Shown piece by piece: positions 16,812-24,614 of a stretch of DNA of 64,000 nucleotides (the first letter of the stretch is position 1; each line of letters starts with the position of its first letter). The translations under genes and the position numbers were made by a program. This DNA comes from Selenomonas sputigena_A (GTDB taxonomy: Bacteria > Bacillota > Negativicutes > Selenomonadales > Selenomonadaceae), in NCBI RefSeq assembly GCF_051603425.1, contig NZ_CP194411.1, forward strand, positions 558,001 through 622,000. The letters run 5' to 3'. Below the pieces are notes generated by a model that was not told the DNA's origin, did not search any database, and saw nothing but the letters and a program-made list of their open reading frames with translations.

Positions 16812-17723
16812 TCAACCCGCAGGAGCGTCCCTGACGGCCGCCCCCGGCGCACGCACATTCGCCGCCGTCAGCACCGGAAAGGGGCCGAGGGTGCGCAGCC
16901 AGATGCTCTTTTCACGCACCGCTTCGATAGCAGCCGCAAGAGACGCACGCTCCACAGCCTCGATCTCGAAGAAGAAGATATAGACGCCGAGCTCCGTGCG
17001 TGCGGGGCGCGACTCGATGCGCACCATATTGACGGAACGCGAGGCAAACTCCTGCAGCACCTCGCAGAGGCTGCCCGCGCGCTTGCCGTCAATCTGGCAG
17101 ATGACCAGAATCTTCTGCGGCACAGGCGCATGCGCCTCAAGGAAGCGCAACTGCGGAGGACACTCCCCCTCGCGCTCGACGAGGAAAAAACGCGTGCAGT
17201 TTGTCAGCGTATCCTGTATGTCCTCGTCCACCGTCAAAAGCCCGTAAATCTCCCCGGCACGCGCGGTGCAGATTGCCGCCGCCCCGTCCTCCGGACGGCT
17301 CTTGGCAACCTGCCTCGCAGCCTCCGCCGTCGAGGAAACGGCGACGAGCTGCGCCTCGGGACAATGCGCTTTCAGATAGCTGCGGCACTGCGAAAGCGGC
17401 TGCGCATGGGAAATGACGCGCCGAATCCGCGCCTTCGGGTACTTCGCCATCAGCTCGTTCCTTACGCCCCAGATAAGTTCCAGTGTCAGGGAGAAGACAT
17501 CGCTGTGCGCCAGTGTATCGAGCGTGATGTTCACCGAGCCTTCCAGAGAATTCTCGACGGGTACGAGGGCGCTTTCCGCCTGCCCCTCCTCAACGGCGGA
17601 AAGCGCCTGGAAAATCGCTGGAAAAGCACGGATCTCGCGCGGCTCATCGAGGAGGCCGTTCAAGTAAAGAGCCGCCGCCTCGCTGTGCGTCCCCAAAGGG
17701 CCCAAAAAACCCATGCGTTTCAT
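16812..17723 (-). CDS. pheA: Prephenate dehydratase
   Basis: 303 residues from ATG 17723, preceded by GGGAGGGA at 7 nt. It converts prephenate to phenylpyruvate. The catalytic domain opens with GFLGPLGTHSEAAA and contains ALVPVENSLEGSVNITLD and NCTRFFLVERE. A C-terminal ACT domain (about 195-280) has ICQIDGKRAGSLCEVLQEFA and RIESRPARTELGVYIFFFE, matching the phenylalanine-sensing ESRP motif. No chorismate mutase domain is fused. The C-terminus carries about 20 extra residues rich in Ala and Pro. It is first gene of the pheA-aroF pair. Confidence 0.93.
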   Translation of the reverse strand: MKRMGFLGPLGTHSEAAALYLNGLLDEPREIRAFPAIFQALSAVEEGQAESALVPVENSLEGSVNITLDTLAHSDVFSLTLELIWGVRNELMAKYPKARIRRVISHAQPLSQCRSYLKAHCPEAQLVAVSSTAEAARQVAKSRPEDGAAAICTARAGEIYGLLTVDEDIQDTLTNCTRFFLVEREGECPPQLRFLEAHAPVPQKILVICQIDGKRAGSLCEVLQEFASRSVNMVRIESRPARTELGVYIFFFEIEAVERASLAAAIEAVREKSIWLRTLGPFPVLTAANVRAPGAAVRDAPAG

Positions 17724-17741
17724 CGTCTTCCCTCCCAACAC

Positions 17742-17774
17742 AAAAGCCCCTTCAGCAAAAACGCCAAAGGGGCT
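17742..17774 (-). terminator. Terminator of cysK
   Basis: On the reverse strand AGCCCCTT pairs with AAGGGGCT around a 14-nt loop and is followed by TTTT. It separates cysK from pheA. Confidence 0.75.
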
Positions 17775-17840
17775 GCCTTGCTAAAAACAGTGTTATCTTA
17801 TCACATAACACAATTCTTCGCAAGGCTCACGCGCCAAAAC

Positions 17841-18773
17841 TCAATCGTTGAAGAGCTCCGTGGAAAGGTACCGCTCGCCCGTATCCGGCAGCAGGGCAAC
17901 GATCGTCTTGCCCTTCGCCTCGGGACGGCGGGCAATCTCGAGCGCAGCAGCGAGAGCCGCCCCCGAGGAGATGCCGACGAGAGCGCCCTCCGTGCGCGCG
18001 AACTCACGGCCGCAGCGGAACGCATCGTCATTCGAGACGGCAATGACCTCATCGTATACCTGCACATCCAGCGTCTCCGGCACAAACCCCGCGCCGATGC
18101 CCTGAATCTTGTGCGGGCCGGCCTTTCCCTGACGCAGGACAGCCGAATCCTGCGGCTCCACCGCCACGACCCGCACGGCAGGGTTCCGGCTCTTCAGATA
18201 AGAGCCGACGCCCGTCACCGTACCGCCCGTGCCGACGCCCGCGATGAAGTAGTCGACCTTGCCGCCCGTCGCCTCCCAGATCTCCGGGCCTGTCGTCCTC
18301 CTATGCATCTCAGGATTGGCAGGGTTCGTGAACTGCGACGGGATGTAAGAATCCGGCGTCTCTTTCGCCAGTTCCTCCGCCTTGGCAATCGCCCCCTTCA
18401 TGCCCTTCGAGCCGTCCGTCAGCACGATCTCTGCGCCATAGGCCTTCAAGAGGTTGCGCCGCTCGACGCTCATCGTCTCCGGCATGGTCAGGATCGCGCG
18501 ATAACCGCGCGCTGCCGCCACACTCGCAAGGCCGATGCCCGTATTGCCGCTCGTCGGCTCGATGATGACGGAGCCGGGCTTCAAGGCGCCCTCCCGTTCT
18601 GCTTCCTCAATCATGGCCAGGGCGATGCGGTCCTTTACGCTGCCCGCCGGATTGAAATATTCAAGCTTCACCAGAATATCCGCCCCGCTGCCATTTCTCT
18701 TGCTGAAATTTCCCGCGCGCAGAAGAGGCGTTCCGCCAACGAGTTCCGTCACGCTGTCATATACTTTCGCCAT
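17841..18773 (-). CDS. cysK: Cysteine synthase A (O-acetylserine sulfhydrylase)
   Basis: 310 residues. A PLP enzyme that makes cysteine from O-acetylserine and sulfide. The PLP lysine is Lys47 in NPAGSVKDR. The substrate loop is TSGNTGIGLA, the phosphate-binding loop GVGTGGTVTGVG, and the C-terminal Ser of the cofactor pocket is in GISSGAA. The start follows GGAGGAGG. It is transcribed alone, divergent from an Rrf2 regulator without Fe-S cysteines, an arrangement resembling CymR control of cysteine metabolism. Confidence 0.95.
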   Translation of the reverse strand: MAKVYDSVTELVGGTPLLRAGNFSKRNGSGADILVKLEYFNPAGSVKDRIALAMIEEAEREGALKPGSVIIEPTSGNTGIGLASVAAARGYRAILTMPETMSVERRNLLKAYGAEIVLTDGSKGMKGAIAKAEELAKETPDSYIPSQFTNPANPEMHRRTTGPEIWEATGGKVDYFIAGVGTGGTVTGVGSYLKSRNPAVRVVAVEPQDSAVLRQGKAGPHKIQGIGAGFVPETLDVQVYDEVIAVSNDDAFRCGREFARTEGALVGISSGAALAAALEIARRPEAKGKTIVALLPDTGERYLSTELFND

Positions 18774-18811
18774 GCTGTTTCCTCCTCCATGTCAAAACAA
18801 CATACATTTTT

Positions 18812-18828
18812 CATATCTGTTTGATATG
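18812..18828. promoter_or_regulatory. Candidate operator upstream of cysK
   Basis: CATATC and GATATG form a perfect 6-bp dyad with a 5-nt spacer, 39 bp before the cysK start codon. It is a natural candidate for the adjacent Rrf2/CymR-like regulator. Confidence 0.55.
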
Positions 18829-18859
18829 TTATAGTCTACAATATTTTTCCTAGCATGTC

Positions 18860-18941
18860 AATAGGCTTTATTTTTTTCTCTCCCCTCCCCCCTTTCCTTC
18901 CTTAATAAAAGCGCCGCAGCATCCGGCAGAAAAAGCCTATT
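18860..18941. repeat. Long-range inverted repeat between cysK and the Rrf2 gene
   Basis: AATAGGCTTT (18860-18869) and AAAGCCTATT (18932-18941) are perfect 10-bp arms around 62 nt of pyrimidine- and AT-rich sequence. It could be the remnant of a small element or a distant operator pair. Confidence 0.5.
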
Positions 18942-18955
18942 TAATTGCTATGTTA

Positions 18956-18984
18956 TTGACAAATTCCTTTTTCCCCGCTAAGAT
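18956..18984 (+). promoter_or_regulatory. Sigma-70-type promoter of the Rrf2 gene
   Basis: TTGACA, 17 nt, TAAGAT. It lies 38 bp before the start codon. Confidence 0.78.
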
Positions 18985-19022
18985 AAATGCATAGATAAAC
19001 CGTATGAAAAGAGGCATATAAT

Positions 19023-19469
19023 ATGAAGATTTCTGCCAAGGGGCGCTATGGTCTCGCCGCCATGGTCTTTCTTGCAAAAGCCTGCCAATCGGACAATCCG
19101 ACAACCATATTGACGATTTCCGAAAACCTCGGCATCTCGAAAATTTATCTCGAGCAGGTATTCTCCCTCCTCAAGCACGCACACCTTGTAACTTCGAGCA
19201 AGGGCTCGCAGGGCGGCTACCAGCTTGCAAAGCAGCCGCAGGAGATCAGCTCCTGGGATGTCCTCTCGTCCATCGAACTGCCGCTGACAGAGAAGACAGC
19301 CGCCTCCGTGGAAGAAAAGCGGCCGGAGCTGGAACGCGCTCTGCAGAGTGCCGTCTATGAGCCTCTCGACGAATCCATCCGCACCGCGCTGCAAAAGACA
19401 ACACTTCGGGACCTTCTCGAAGAAACAAACCGACAAAAGTCTGAAGAAAATTTGATGTATTTTATCTAA
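19023..19469 (+). CDS. Rrf2-family regulator, CymR-like
   Basis: 148 residues. The N-terminal winged helix is typical of Rrf2 proteins: MKISAKGRYGLAAMVFLA, ISENLGISKIYLEQVFSLL and SSKGSQGGYQLAK. The three-cysteine cluster of IscR and NsrR is absent; the only Cys is near residue 21. It is therefore probably not an Fe-S sensor. Together with the divergent cysK and a palindrome at the cysK promoter, this points to a CymR-type regulator of sulfur and cysteine genes, which in Bacillus acts with CysK itself. Function is inferred from context. Confidence 0.8.
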   Translation: MKISAKGRYGLAAMVFLAKACQSDNPTTILTISENLGISKIYLEQVFSLLKHAHLVTSSKGSQGGYQLAKQPQEISSWDVLSSIELPLTEKTAASVEEKRPELERALQSAVYEPLDESIRTALQKTTLRDLLEETNRQKSEENLMYFI

Positions 19470-19577
19470 ACCCTTCTGCAGCGCCTGAATCCCCTGATAT
19501 TCTCTGCTTTTTCCTTGTTTTTCTTCTCGATATTTAGATTCTTTTCAGGGTCTTTTGGGCAGGTGCGCAAAAAAACC

Positions 19578-19605
19578 TTGCATTTTAAAAAGATTGCGGT
19601 ATAAT
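19578..19605 (+). promoter_or_regulatory. Promoter of the small protein gene
   Basis: TTGCAT, 16 nt, TATAAT. About 75 nt of leader follows, containing small hairpins (GAATG/CATTC and GGTTG-like pairs). Confidence 0.7.
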
Positions 19606-19684
19606 AAACCATGGCTCGTGAAGAATGATATTTCATTCCACAGCTTTTTGTTAGCACGGTTGCAACACCGCTGGAGGGATTTTT

Positions 19685-19915
19685 ATGATGATTGATAACG
19701 TTACGGTTGTCATCGAGAGCGGCGCCCTTTCTGTCAAAGAGGCAGAGCGCTACATCCGTAAAATCCAAAGGCACTCGAAAGGTCGCACGCTCAAGCGTGT
19801 TTCATTTAGGATGACTGATGGGTATTTGGATTTACGCTATGCGTTTGAAGGCATCCCCTTTGAGCGCATCCGCCGCATCTCGCATGAGACGACCACGGAG
19901 CGCAAGGCTGTCTAA
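19685..19915 (+). CDS. Small conserved-looking protein of unknown function
   Basis: 76 residues, basic, no membrane segment, no cysteine. A strong GGAGGG ribosome site at 6 nt and a clear promoter support it as a real gene. It has a beta-alpha-beta look: NVTVVIESGALSVKEAERYIRKIQ, then RVSFRMTDGYLDLRYAFEG, then FERIRRIS. No family was recognised. It is transcribed alone from its own promoter with a 75-nt leader and is followed by a strong hairpin. Confidence 0.65.
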   Translation: MMIDNVTVVIESGALSVKEAERYIRKIQRHSKGRTLKRVSFRMTDGYLDLRYAFEGIPFERIRRISHETTTERKAV

Positions 19916-19956
19916 GCTGCTCCGCCAAAGAACAGCGCGACAATACCCTGCGTCCG

Positions 19957-19998
19957 CAAGAAGCCGATGTTCCCGCATACCGGGACATCGGCTTCTTG
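19957..19998 (+). terminator. Terminator-like hairpin after the small protein gene
   Basis: CAAGAAGCCGATGT-t-CCCG pairs with CGGG-a-CATCGGCTTCTTG around a short loop. There is no T-run after it, so termination may be weak or Rho-assisted. Confidence 0.55.
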
Positions 19999-20087
19999 CG
20001 TTCATCCGCTCTTTCTCAAACAAGGATGTCCCGCGGCAAATTGCAGTTAATCGCATTCCTCGCCCGGAAGAGATTCTGGAAACCCCC

Positions 20088-20116
20088 TTGACAACATTCC
20101 GAGAGTATGTTATCCT
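20088..20116 (+). promoter_or_regulatory. Promoter of ahpC
   Basis: TTGACA, 17 nt, TATCCT. A PerR-box-like palindrome lies 19 nt past the -10, over the expected transcription start. Confidence 0.78.
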
Positions 20117-20134
20117 ATATTCATCAAGTAAACA

Positions 20135-20145
20135 ATAATAATTAT
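20135..20145. promoter_or_regulatory. PerR-box-like operator at ahpC
   Basis: ATAATAATTAT matches the core of the PerR consensus (ATAAT-N-ATTAT) exactly; the outer two bases on each side do not match. Binding here would block transcription of ahpC. The likely repressor is the PerR-like protein encoded at 14724-15149. Confidence 0.6.
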
Positions 20146-20164
20146 TCAATAGGAGTGATTGACT

Positions 20165-20728
20165 ATGTCATTAATCAACAAAGAAATCGGCGACTTTTCT
20201 GTACAGGCTTACCAGAACGAAGAGTTCCGCACGGTAACAAAGGCGGATGTGCTCGGCAAGTGGAGCGTGTTCTTCTTCTATCCGGCGGACTTCACCTTTG
20301 TCTGCCCGACGGAGCTGGAAGATCTCGAAAACAATTACGCGAAGTTCAAGGAAACCGGCTGCGAGGTCTATTCCGTTTCCTGCGACACGCACTTCGTGCA
20401 CAAAGCATGGCACGACCATTCCGAGCGCATCCAGAAGATCACCTACCCGATGCTCGCCGACCCGACGCATGTCCTCTCGCGCGACTTCGAAGTGCTCATC
20501 GAAGACGCCGGCCTTTCCGAGCGCGGCACGTTCATCGTGAACCCCGAGGGCAAGATCGTCGCCTACGAGGTGAACGCGGGCAATGTCGGGCGCAACGCCG
20601 ACGAGCTCCTGCGGAAGCTCCAGGCCTGCAAGTTTGTCGCCGAGCATGGCGATGAGGTTTGCCCGGCGAAGTGGCAGCCCGGCGCTGAGACGCTGAAGCC
20701 GACCCTCGACCTCGTGGGGGCGCTCTGA
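20165..20728 (+). CDS. ahpC: Alkyl hydroperoxide reductase, peroxiredoxin subunit
   Basis: 187 residues from ATG 20165, with AGGAG at 9 nt; a TTG six bases upstream is less likely. A typical 2-Cys peroxiredoxin of the AhpC type. The peroxidatic Cys47 is in FYPADFTFVCPTE and the resolving Cys166 in HGDEVCPAKW. It reduces hydrogen peroxide and organic peroxides in the cytoplasm and is itself reduced by the flavoprotein encoded one base downstream. Length matches the family exactly. Confidence 0.96.
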   Translation: MSLINKEIGDFSVQAYQNEEFRTVTKADVLGKWSVFFFYPADFTFVCPTELEDLENNYAKFKETGCEVYSVSCDTHFVHKAWHDHSERIQKITYPMLADPTHVLSRDFEVLIEDAGLSERGTFIVNPEGKIVAYEVNAGNVGRNADELLRKLQACKFVAEHGDEVCPAKWQPGAETLKPTLDLVGAL

Positions 20729-20729
20729 G

Positions 20730-22370
20730 ATGGCAGAGGAAAAGAACGAACTCTATGATGCTGTAGTGATCGGCGGCGGCCCTGCGGGGCTGACCGCCGC
20801 CATCTATTTGGCGCGTGCCTGCTGCCGCGTGCTCGTCGTGGAAAAGGAAACCTTCGGCGGACAAATCACGCTGACGGCGGAAGTCGTAAACTATCCGGGC
20901 AGCGACCCCACAAGCGGCGCTGACCTCACGGCGAAGATGCACCGCCAAGCGGAAGGCTTCGGCGCAGAGTTCCTGCTGGCCGAGGTCACTTCTCTTGAAA
21001 AGAAGGGCGATACCTGGCGGATCAAGACGAGCCGGGGTGAATACGAGGCGTTTGCCGTGCTGCTCGCCACGGGCGCACACCCGCGCCAAATCGGTTTCAA
21101 AGGTGAAGAGGAGTTCCGCGGCCACGGTGTTGCCTACTGCGCTACATGCGACGGCGAGTTCTTCACGGGCAAGGACGTCTTCGTCATCGGCGGCGGCTTT
21201 GCAGCAGCAGAAGAAAGCGTTTTCCTCACGAAGTACGCGAAGCATGTGACGCTTCTCGTGCGTGAGGAGGATTTCACCTGCGCCCCTGCAACGGCGCAGC
21301 CGGCACGCGAAAATGACAAGATCACGATTCATTTTCAGGCGGAAGTGGAATCCATCGAGGGCGATACCCTGCCGCGACGTCTCACATGGAAAAATCTCGC
21401 GACAGGCGAACGCAATGTCTTTACACCCGAAGGCGGCGATTCCTTCGGTGTTTTCGTATTCGCCGGCTACCAGCCTTCGACTGACCTCGTCCGCGGCCTC
21501 GCTGATCTCGACCCGCAGGGCTACGTCGTCACCGATCGTCAGCAGCAGACGACGATGGAAGGGCTTTACGCGGCAGGCGACGTCTGCATCAAGCCGCTGC
21601 GCCAAGTCGTGACGGCTACGGGCGACGGCGCTCTCGCCGCCACCGAAATCGAAAAGTATGCCGCCAAAATGGAGCAGAAAACAGGCAGAAAGGCGCACCT
21701 TCAGGTGCGCCGCGCGCCGCAGCATACGGCGAAGGACACGGGGGACAAGAAAGAAGGACCTTCCACCAGCGGTCCCTTCACCGCTGAGATGAAAGAACAG
21801 CTCAAGACCGTGTTTGCACGCATGGAACGCCCTTTGCACCTGGAAATCGCTCTGAGTGAAGATCCCCATTCAACCGAGCTTCTGGACTTCATGACGCAGC
21901 TCGCGGCAATGACGGACAAGCTTTCCGTCGAAATCACCGGCGGCATCGGCGTGCCGAACGTGCGCGTCCTCAACGATGACGGCAGCTGGGCCGGGCTCAC
22001 CTTCCACGGTGTGCCCGGCGGGCATGAATTCACCAGCTTCGTTCTCGCCATTTACAATGCCTCAAGCGCCGGACAGAAAGTCTCCGACGAGGATCGCGCA
22101 CGCATCGAGGCCATCACGAAGGAGCACCATATCACTCTGCTCGTGAGCCTCTCCTGCACGATGTGCCCCGAGCTCGTCACAAGCGCCCAGCGCATTGCGA
22201 CGCTCAACCCGCATGTGAGGACGGATGTCTACGATCTGGGACTCTTCCCCGAAATCAAGGAAAAGTACAACATCATGAGCGTGCCGTGCTTCTTCATCGA
22301 CGACGACAACGCGCTCCATTTCGGCAAGAAGAACATCGCGCAGCTCCTCGACTTGCTGGAAAAGGCGTAA
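20730..22370 (+). CDS. AhpF-like peroxiredoxin reductase with permuted domain order
   Basis: 546 residues. Residues 1-315 form a thioredoxin-reductase-like flavoprotein: FAD site GGGPAG (15-20), redox-active CATC (137-140), NAD(P)H site IGGGFAAAEES and second FAD motif GLYAAGDV. A charged linker (320-350) joins a C-terminal double thioredoxin-fold domain whose active site is SCTMCP (Cys476, Cys479). In classical AhpF the thioredoxin-fold pair is N-terminal, so the order here is reversed. It should pass electrons from NAD(P)H to AhpC, encoded one base upstream. A terminator-like hairpin follows. Confidence 0.88.
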   Translation: MAEEKNELYDAVVIGGGPAGLTAAIYLARACCRVLVVEKETFGGQITLTAEVVNYPGSDPTSGADLTAKMHRQAEGFGAEFLLAEVTSLEKKGDTWRIKTSRGEYEAFAVLLATGAHPRQIGFKGEEEFRGHGVAYCATCDGEFFTGKDVFVIGGGFAAAEESVFLTKYAKHVTLLVREEDFTCAPATAQPARENDKITIHFQAEVESIEGDTLPRRLTWKNLATGERNVFTPEGGDSFGVFVFAGYQPSTDLVRGLADLDPQGYVVTDRQQQTTMEGLYAAGDVCIKPLRQVVTATGDGALAATEIEKYAAKMEQKTGRKAHLQVRRAPQHTAKDTGDKKEGPSTSGPFTAEMKEQLKTVFARMERPLHLEIALSEDPHSTELLDFMTQLAAMTDKLSVEITGGIGVPNVRVLNDDGSWAGLTFHGVPGGHEFTSFVLAIYNASSAGQKVSDEDRARIEAITKEHHITLLVSLSCTMCPELVTSAQRIATLNPHVRTDVYDLGLFPEIKEKYNIMSVPCFFIDDDNALHFGKKNIAQLLDLLEKA

Positions 22371-22473
22371 ACGATAACCTCCGCTGCTTGAAAAAACGAT
22401 GAATCCTTTCTGCAATGCAAATAAGCAAGCAGACCGCCGGCCGATATGCGACATATAAATGGCCGGGCAAACA

Positions 22474-22522
22474 GGAAGGGGCTACTGTTAAGTCCGATCG
22501 GACTTATACGGCAGCCCCTTCC
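22474..22522 (+). terminator. Terminator of ahpC-ahpF
   Basis: GGAAGGGGCT pairs with AGCCCCTTCC, with an inner self-complementary AGTCCGATCGGACT. A T-rich stretch (TATTTGTTGTTG) follows. Confidence 0.7.
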
Positions 22523-22534
22523 TATTTGTTGTTG

Positions 22535-22564
22535 TTGCGACAGAAAAGAATTTTGTAGTATAAT
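22535..22564 (+). promoter_or_regulatory. Promoter of the Rpn nuclease gene
   Basis: TTGCGA, 18 nt, TATAAT, ending 33 bp before the ATG. Confidence 0.6.
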
Positions 22565-22597
22565 AAGTACAGCAAAATTTTCACGGGAGACTACGCT

Positions 22598-23464
22598 ATG
22601 GACGTAAACGCCAAAGAAGAATGGCGGCGGAAATTCTCAGAGGTGCTGAAAGGTTTTCGCTTACTCGATGATGAGTTCATGACCGTCGTTTTTCAAGACA
22701 GTTTGGCTTGTGTCGATCTTGCTTTGCAAATCATCTTAAATAAGCCAAATCTCAAGGCGACACGAGTGATTACGCAGGATACAATAAAGAATCTGCAGGG
22801 GCGCAGCCTGCGCCTCGACATTCATGCTTTTTCCGACGGACGAGAATTCAACATCGAAATTCAACGCGCAGAAAAAGGTGCGGCAGAATATCGGGCAAGA
22901 TACCATAGCAGCCTTATGGATGCAAACATCTTGCACCCAGGCGACGACTATGCGTCACTGCCGGAATCTTATGTAATTTTCATTACAGAAACCGATGTAT
23001 TAGGCGATGGGCGGCCGATTTATACGATCGAACGAACCATAAAAGAAAGCGGCAAAACTTTTCGCGACGGCTCTCACATCATCTATATCAACACTTCCAT
23101 TGTTGAACAAGATACGCCGCTGGGCAGACTGATGCATGATTTCCGCTGTACACGTCCGGAAGATATGTATCACGAGGTGCTGGCGAATCGCGTGCGTTAC
23201 TTTAAACAGACGGAGAAAGGAGCAGAACCCATGAGCAGGGCGATAGAAGAACTTACAAACGAAGCGAGATCGCAAGGACTTCAAGAGGGAATCGAACGCG
23301 GCATCGAGCGCGGCATCGAACGCGGCATAGAAACCGAGCGCATATTCTCGATTCGCGCCTTGATGAAGAATCTTGATATTACGGCAGAAAAAGCGATGGA
23401 CGCTCTCTCCGTCCCGCCATCGGAGAAAAGACGCTATAAGGCGCTGCTGCAGCAGACACGATAA
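22598..23464 (+). CDS. Rpn-family PD-(D/E)XK nuclease (transposase-like)
   Basis: 288 residues. The PD-(D/E)XK core shows RLDIHAFSDGREFNIEIQRA, where the Asp and the E-x-Q are catalytic, followed by RARYHSSLMDANILHPG. Rpn proteins are described as recombination-promoting nucleases. Near the C-terminus are four copies of GIER/GIET coded by 12-nt near-repeats (about 23289-23337), a site prone to slippage. The gene uses more AT-rich codons than its neighbours, stands alone between terminators with its own promoter, and is probably acquired. Such genes are often multicopy in these genomes. Confidence 0.85.
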   Translation: MDVNAKEEWRRKFSEVLKGFRLLDDEFMTVVFQDSLACVDLALQIILNKPNLKATRVITQDTIKNLQGRSLRLDIHAFSDGREFNIEIQRAEKGAAEYRARYHSSLMDANILHPGDDYASLPESYVIFITETDVLGDGRPIYTIERTIKESGKTFRDGSHIIYINTSIVEQDTPLGRLMHDFRCTRPEDMYHEVLANRVRYFKQTEKGAEPMSRAIEELTNEARSQGLQEGIERGIERGIERGIETERIFSIRALMKNLDITAEKAMDALSVPPSEKRRYKALLQQTR

Positions 23465-23503
23465 GGACAGGAAGCACATCCTTCTGAAACATTGACAAAG
23501 AGC

Positions 23504-23549
23504 AAAAAGGCCGCAGCCGGCAAAGATTTATGCCGGCTGCGGCCTTTTT
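23504..23549. terminator. Bidirectional terminator
   Basis: GGCCGCAGCCGGC pairs with GCCGGCTGCGGCC; A5 lies before and T5 after. It stops both the Rpn gene and the convergent oxidoreductase gene. Confidence 0.88.
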
Positions 23550-23555
23550 CCTGCA

Positions 23556-23597
23556 AGGGCGGCGCACAAACGTCTGCAGTGTGAACTTGTGCGTGCA
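23556..23597. repeat. Short palindromic repeat, copy 1
   Basis: Conserved ends AGGGCGGCGCACAA and TGTGCGTGCAG enclose a variable middle; CGCACA and TGTGCG pair to a hairpin. The same ends recur at 40807-40850 just after the etfB stop, and each copy lies within about 30 bp of a reverse-strand stop codon. Confidence 0.6.
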
Positions 23598-23626
23598 GCC
23601 TGCCCTCGCCTAAGAACTTCAAGAAA

Positions 23627-24586
23627 TCATTCATCGAGCAAAACGATGAGCTTGCCGATGTTTTTGCCGCTCTCCAAAAGCTTATGCGCTTTTTGGACTT
23701 CGTCCAGCTTGAAAATTCTGCTCGGCGTTAAATCCACATGGTATTGCTCCACAAAGGCGAGAAGCTCGTCCAAACGCTTCTGGTCGACATTGCCCGAATA
23801 AAAGCTCGTCAGGCAGCCATTAGCAGGCAGATCCATGATCGGATCGAATTCTTCCAGATACCATTGATCACCGAGCAGCCCGGTCAGGCAAACGACAGCT
23901 TCCTCGTTCAGGCAGCGAATCGTATCCTTGAGCGTCTTGGGACCGACGAGTTCCAAGGCCTTGTCAAATTTTTCTTCTGTCTGCAGGCGACCCTGCGCAT
24001 CCTCGATGATATCGCTGTAACCGACTTGCCGCAAGGCGTCCGCCTTCGCCATATTCCGCGTCGAACCGACAAGGCGAAGCTTGGGCCAGCAGGCTCGCAC
24101 GAGTTTGGCAAAGGCAGCGCCGACGCCGCTTGATGCCGCGCGCACCAGCACTTTGTCCGAAGCCTGCAGATGCAGATTTTTCAAGGAGCCGAAAGCCGTG
24201 TAGTAGGTTTCCGTCATCGTTGCCAGCTCTACCCAGGATCGGTTCGTCTGCACAGGATAAATCTGCTCGTTGGGAAGCAGCACAAATTCTGCATAAGAGC
24301 CGTCAAAAGCGCGTCCCATCTCGCCCATCAGGGAAATGACGCGCTGACCTGCCGGAAGCCTTTGCGGCTCAGTCGTTTCGTATATTTCACCGACACATTC
24401 AATGCCCAGGATCCGTGGAAAGGAAACGCTCGGCGAATCACCGCGGCGGGTAAAGATTTCGGAACGATTGATTCCGAAGCCCTTGACCTTGACGAGCGAC
24501 CACCCCGGCTTCACGCGCGGCCGCGGAACCTCCATAAGTTCCAGGACGCCGGGCGCACCGGGCTGCCGAACGACAACGGCCTGCAT
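23627..24586 (-). CDS. Quinone-oxidoreductase-like MDR-family enzyme
   Basis: 319 residues from ATG 24586, preceded by GGAGGTG. A medium-chain dehydrogenase/reductase with N-terminal GroES-like fold (VKGFGINRSEIFTRRGDSP, FPRILGIECVGEI) and an NADPH-binding Rossmann domain (VLVRAASSGVGAAFAKLV). The zinc-binding cysteines of alcohol dehydrogenases are absent, so it belongs to the zinc-free quinone reductase branch. The substrate is unknown. It lies 28 bp downstream of the GH32-like gene on the same strand and may be co-transcribed. Confidence 0.85.
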   Translation of the reverse strand: MQAVVVRQPGAPGVLELMEVPRPRVKPGWSLVKVKGFGINRSEIFTRRGDSPSVSFPRILGIECVGEIYETTEPQRLPAGQRVISLMGEMGRAFDGSYAEFVLLPNEQIYPVQTNRSWVELATMTETYYTAFGSLKNLHLQASDKVLVRAASSGVGAAFAKLVRACWPKLRLVGSTRNMAKADALRQVGYSDIIEDAQGRLQTEEKFDKALELVGPKTLKDTIRCLNEEAVVCLTGLLGDQWYLEEFDPIMDLPANGCLTSFYSGNVDQKRLDELLAFVEQYHVDLTPSRIFKLDEVQKAHKLLESGKNIGKLIVLLDE

Positions 24587-24614
24587 GGCGGACACCTCCT
24601 CCAAAAAACGCTTC

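Noticed and set aside
23286..23340. 12-nt tandem repeats considered as a CRISPR or VNTR array
   Set aside because: They are in-frame GIER codons within the Rpn gene; there are no unique spacers.
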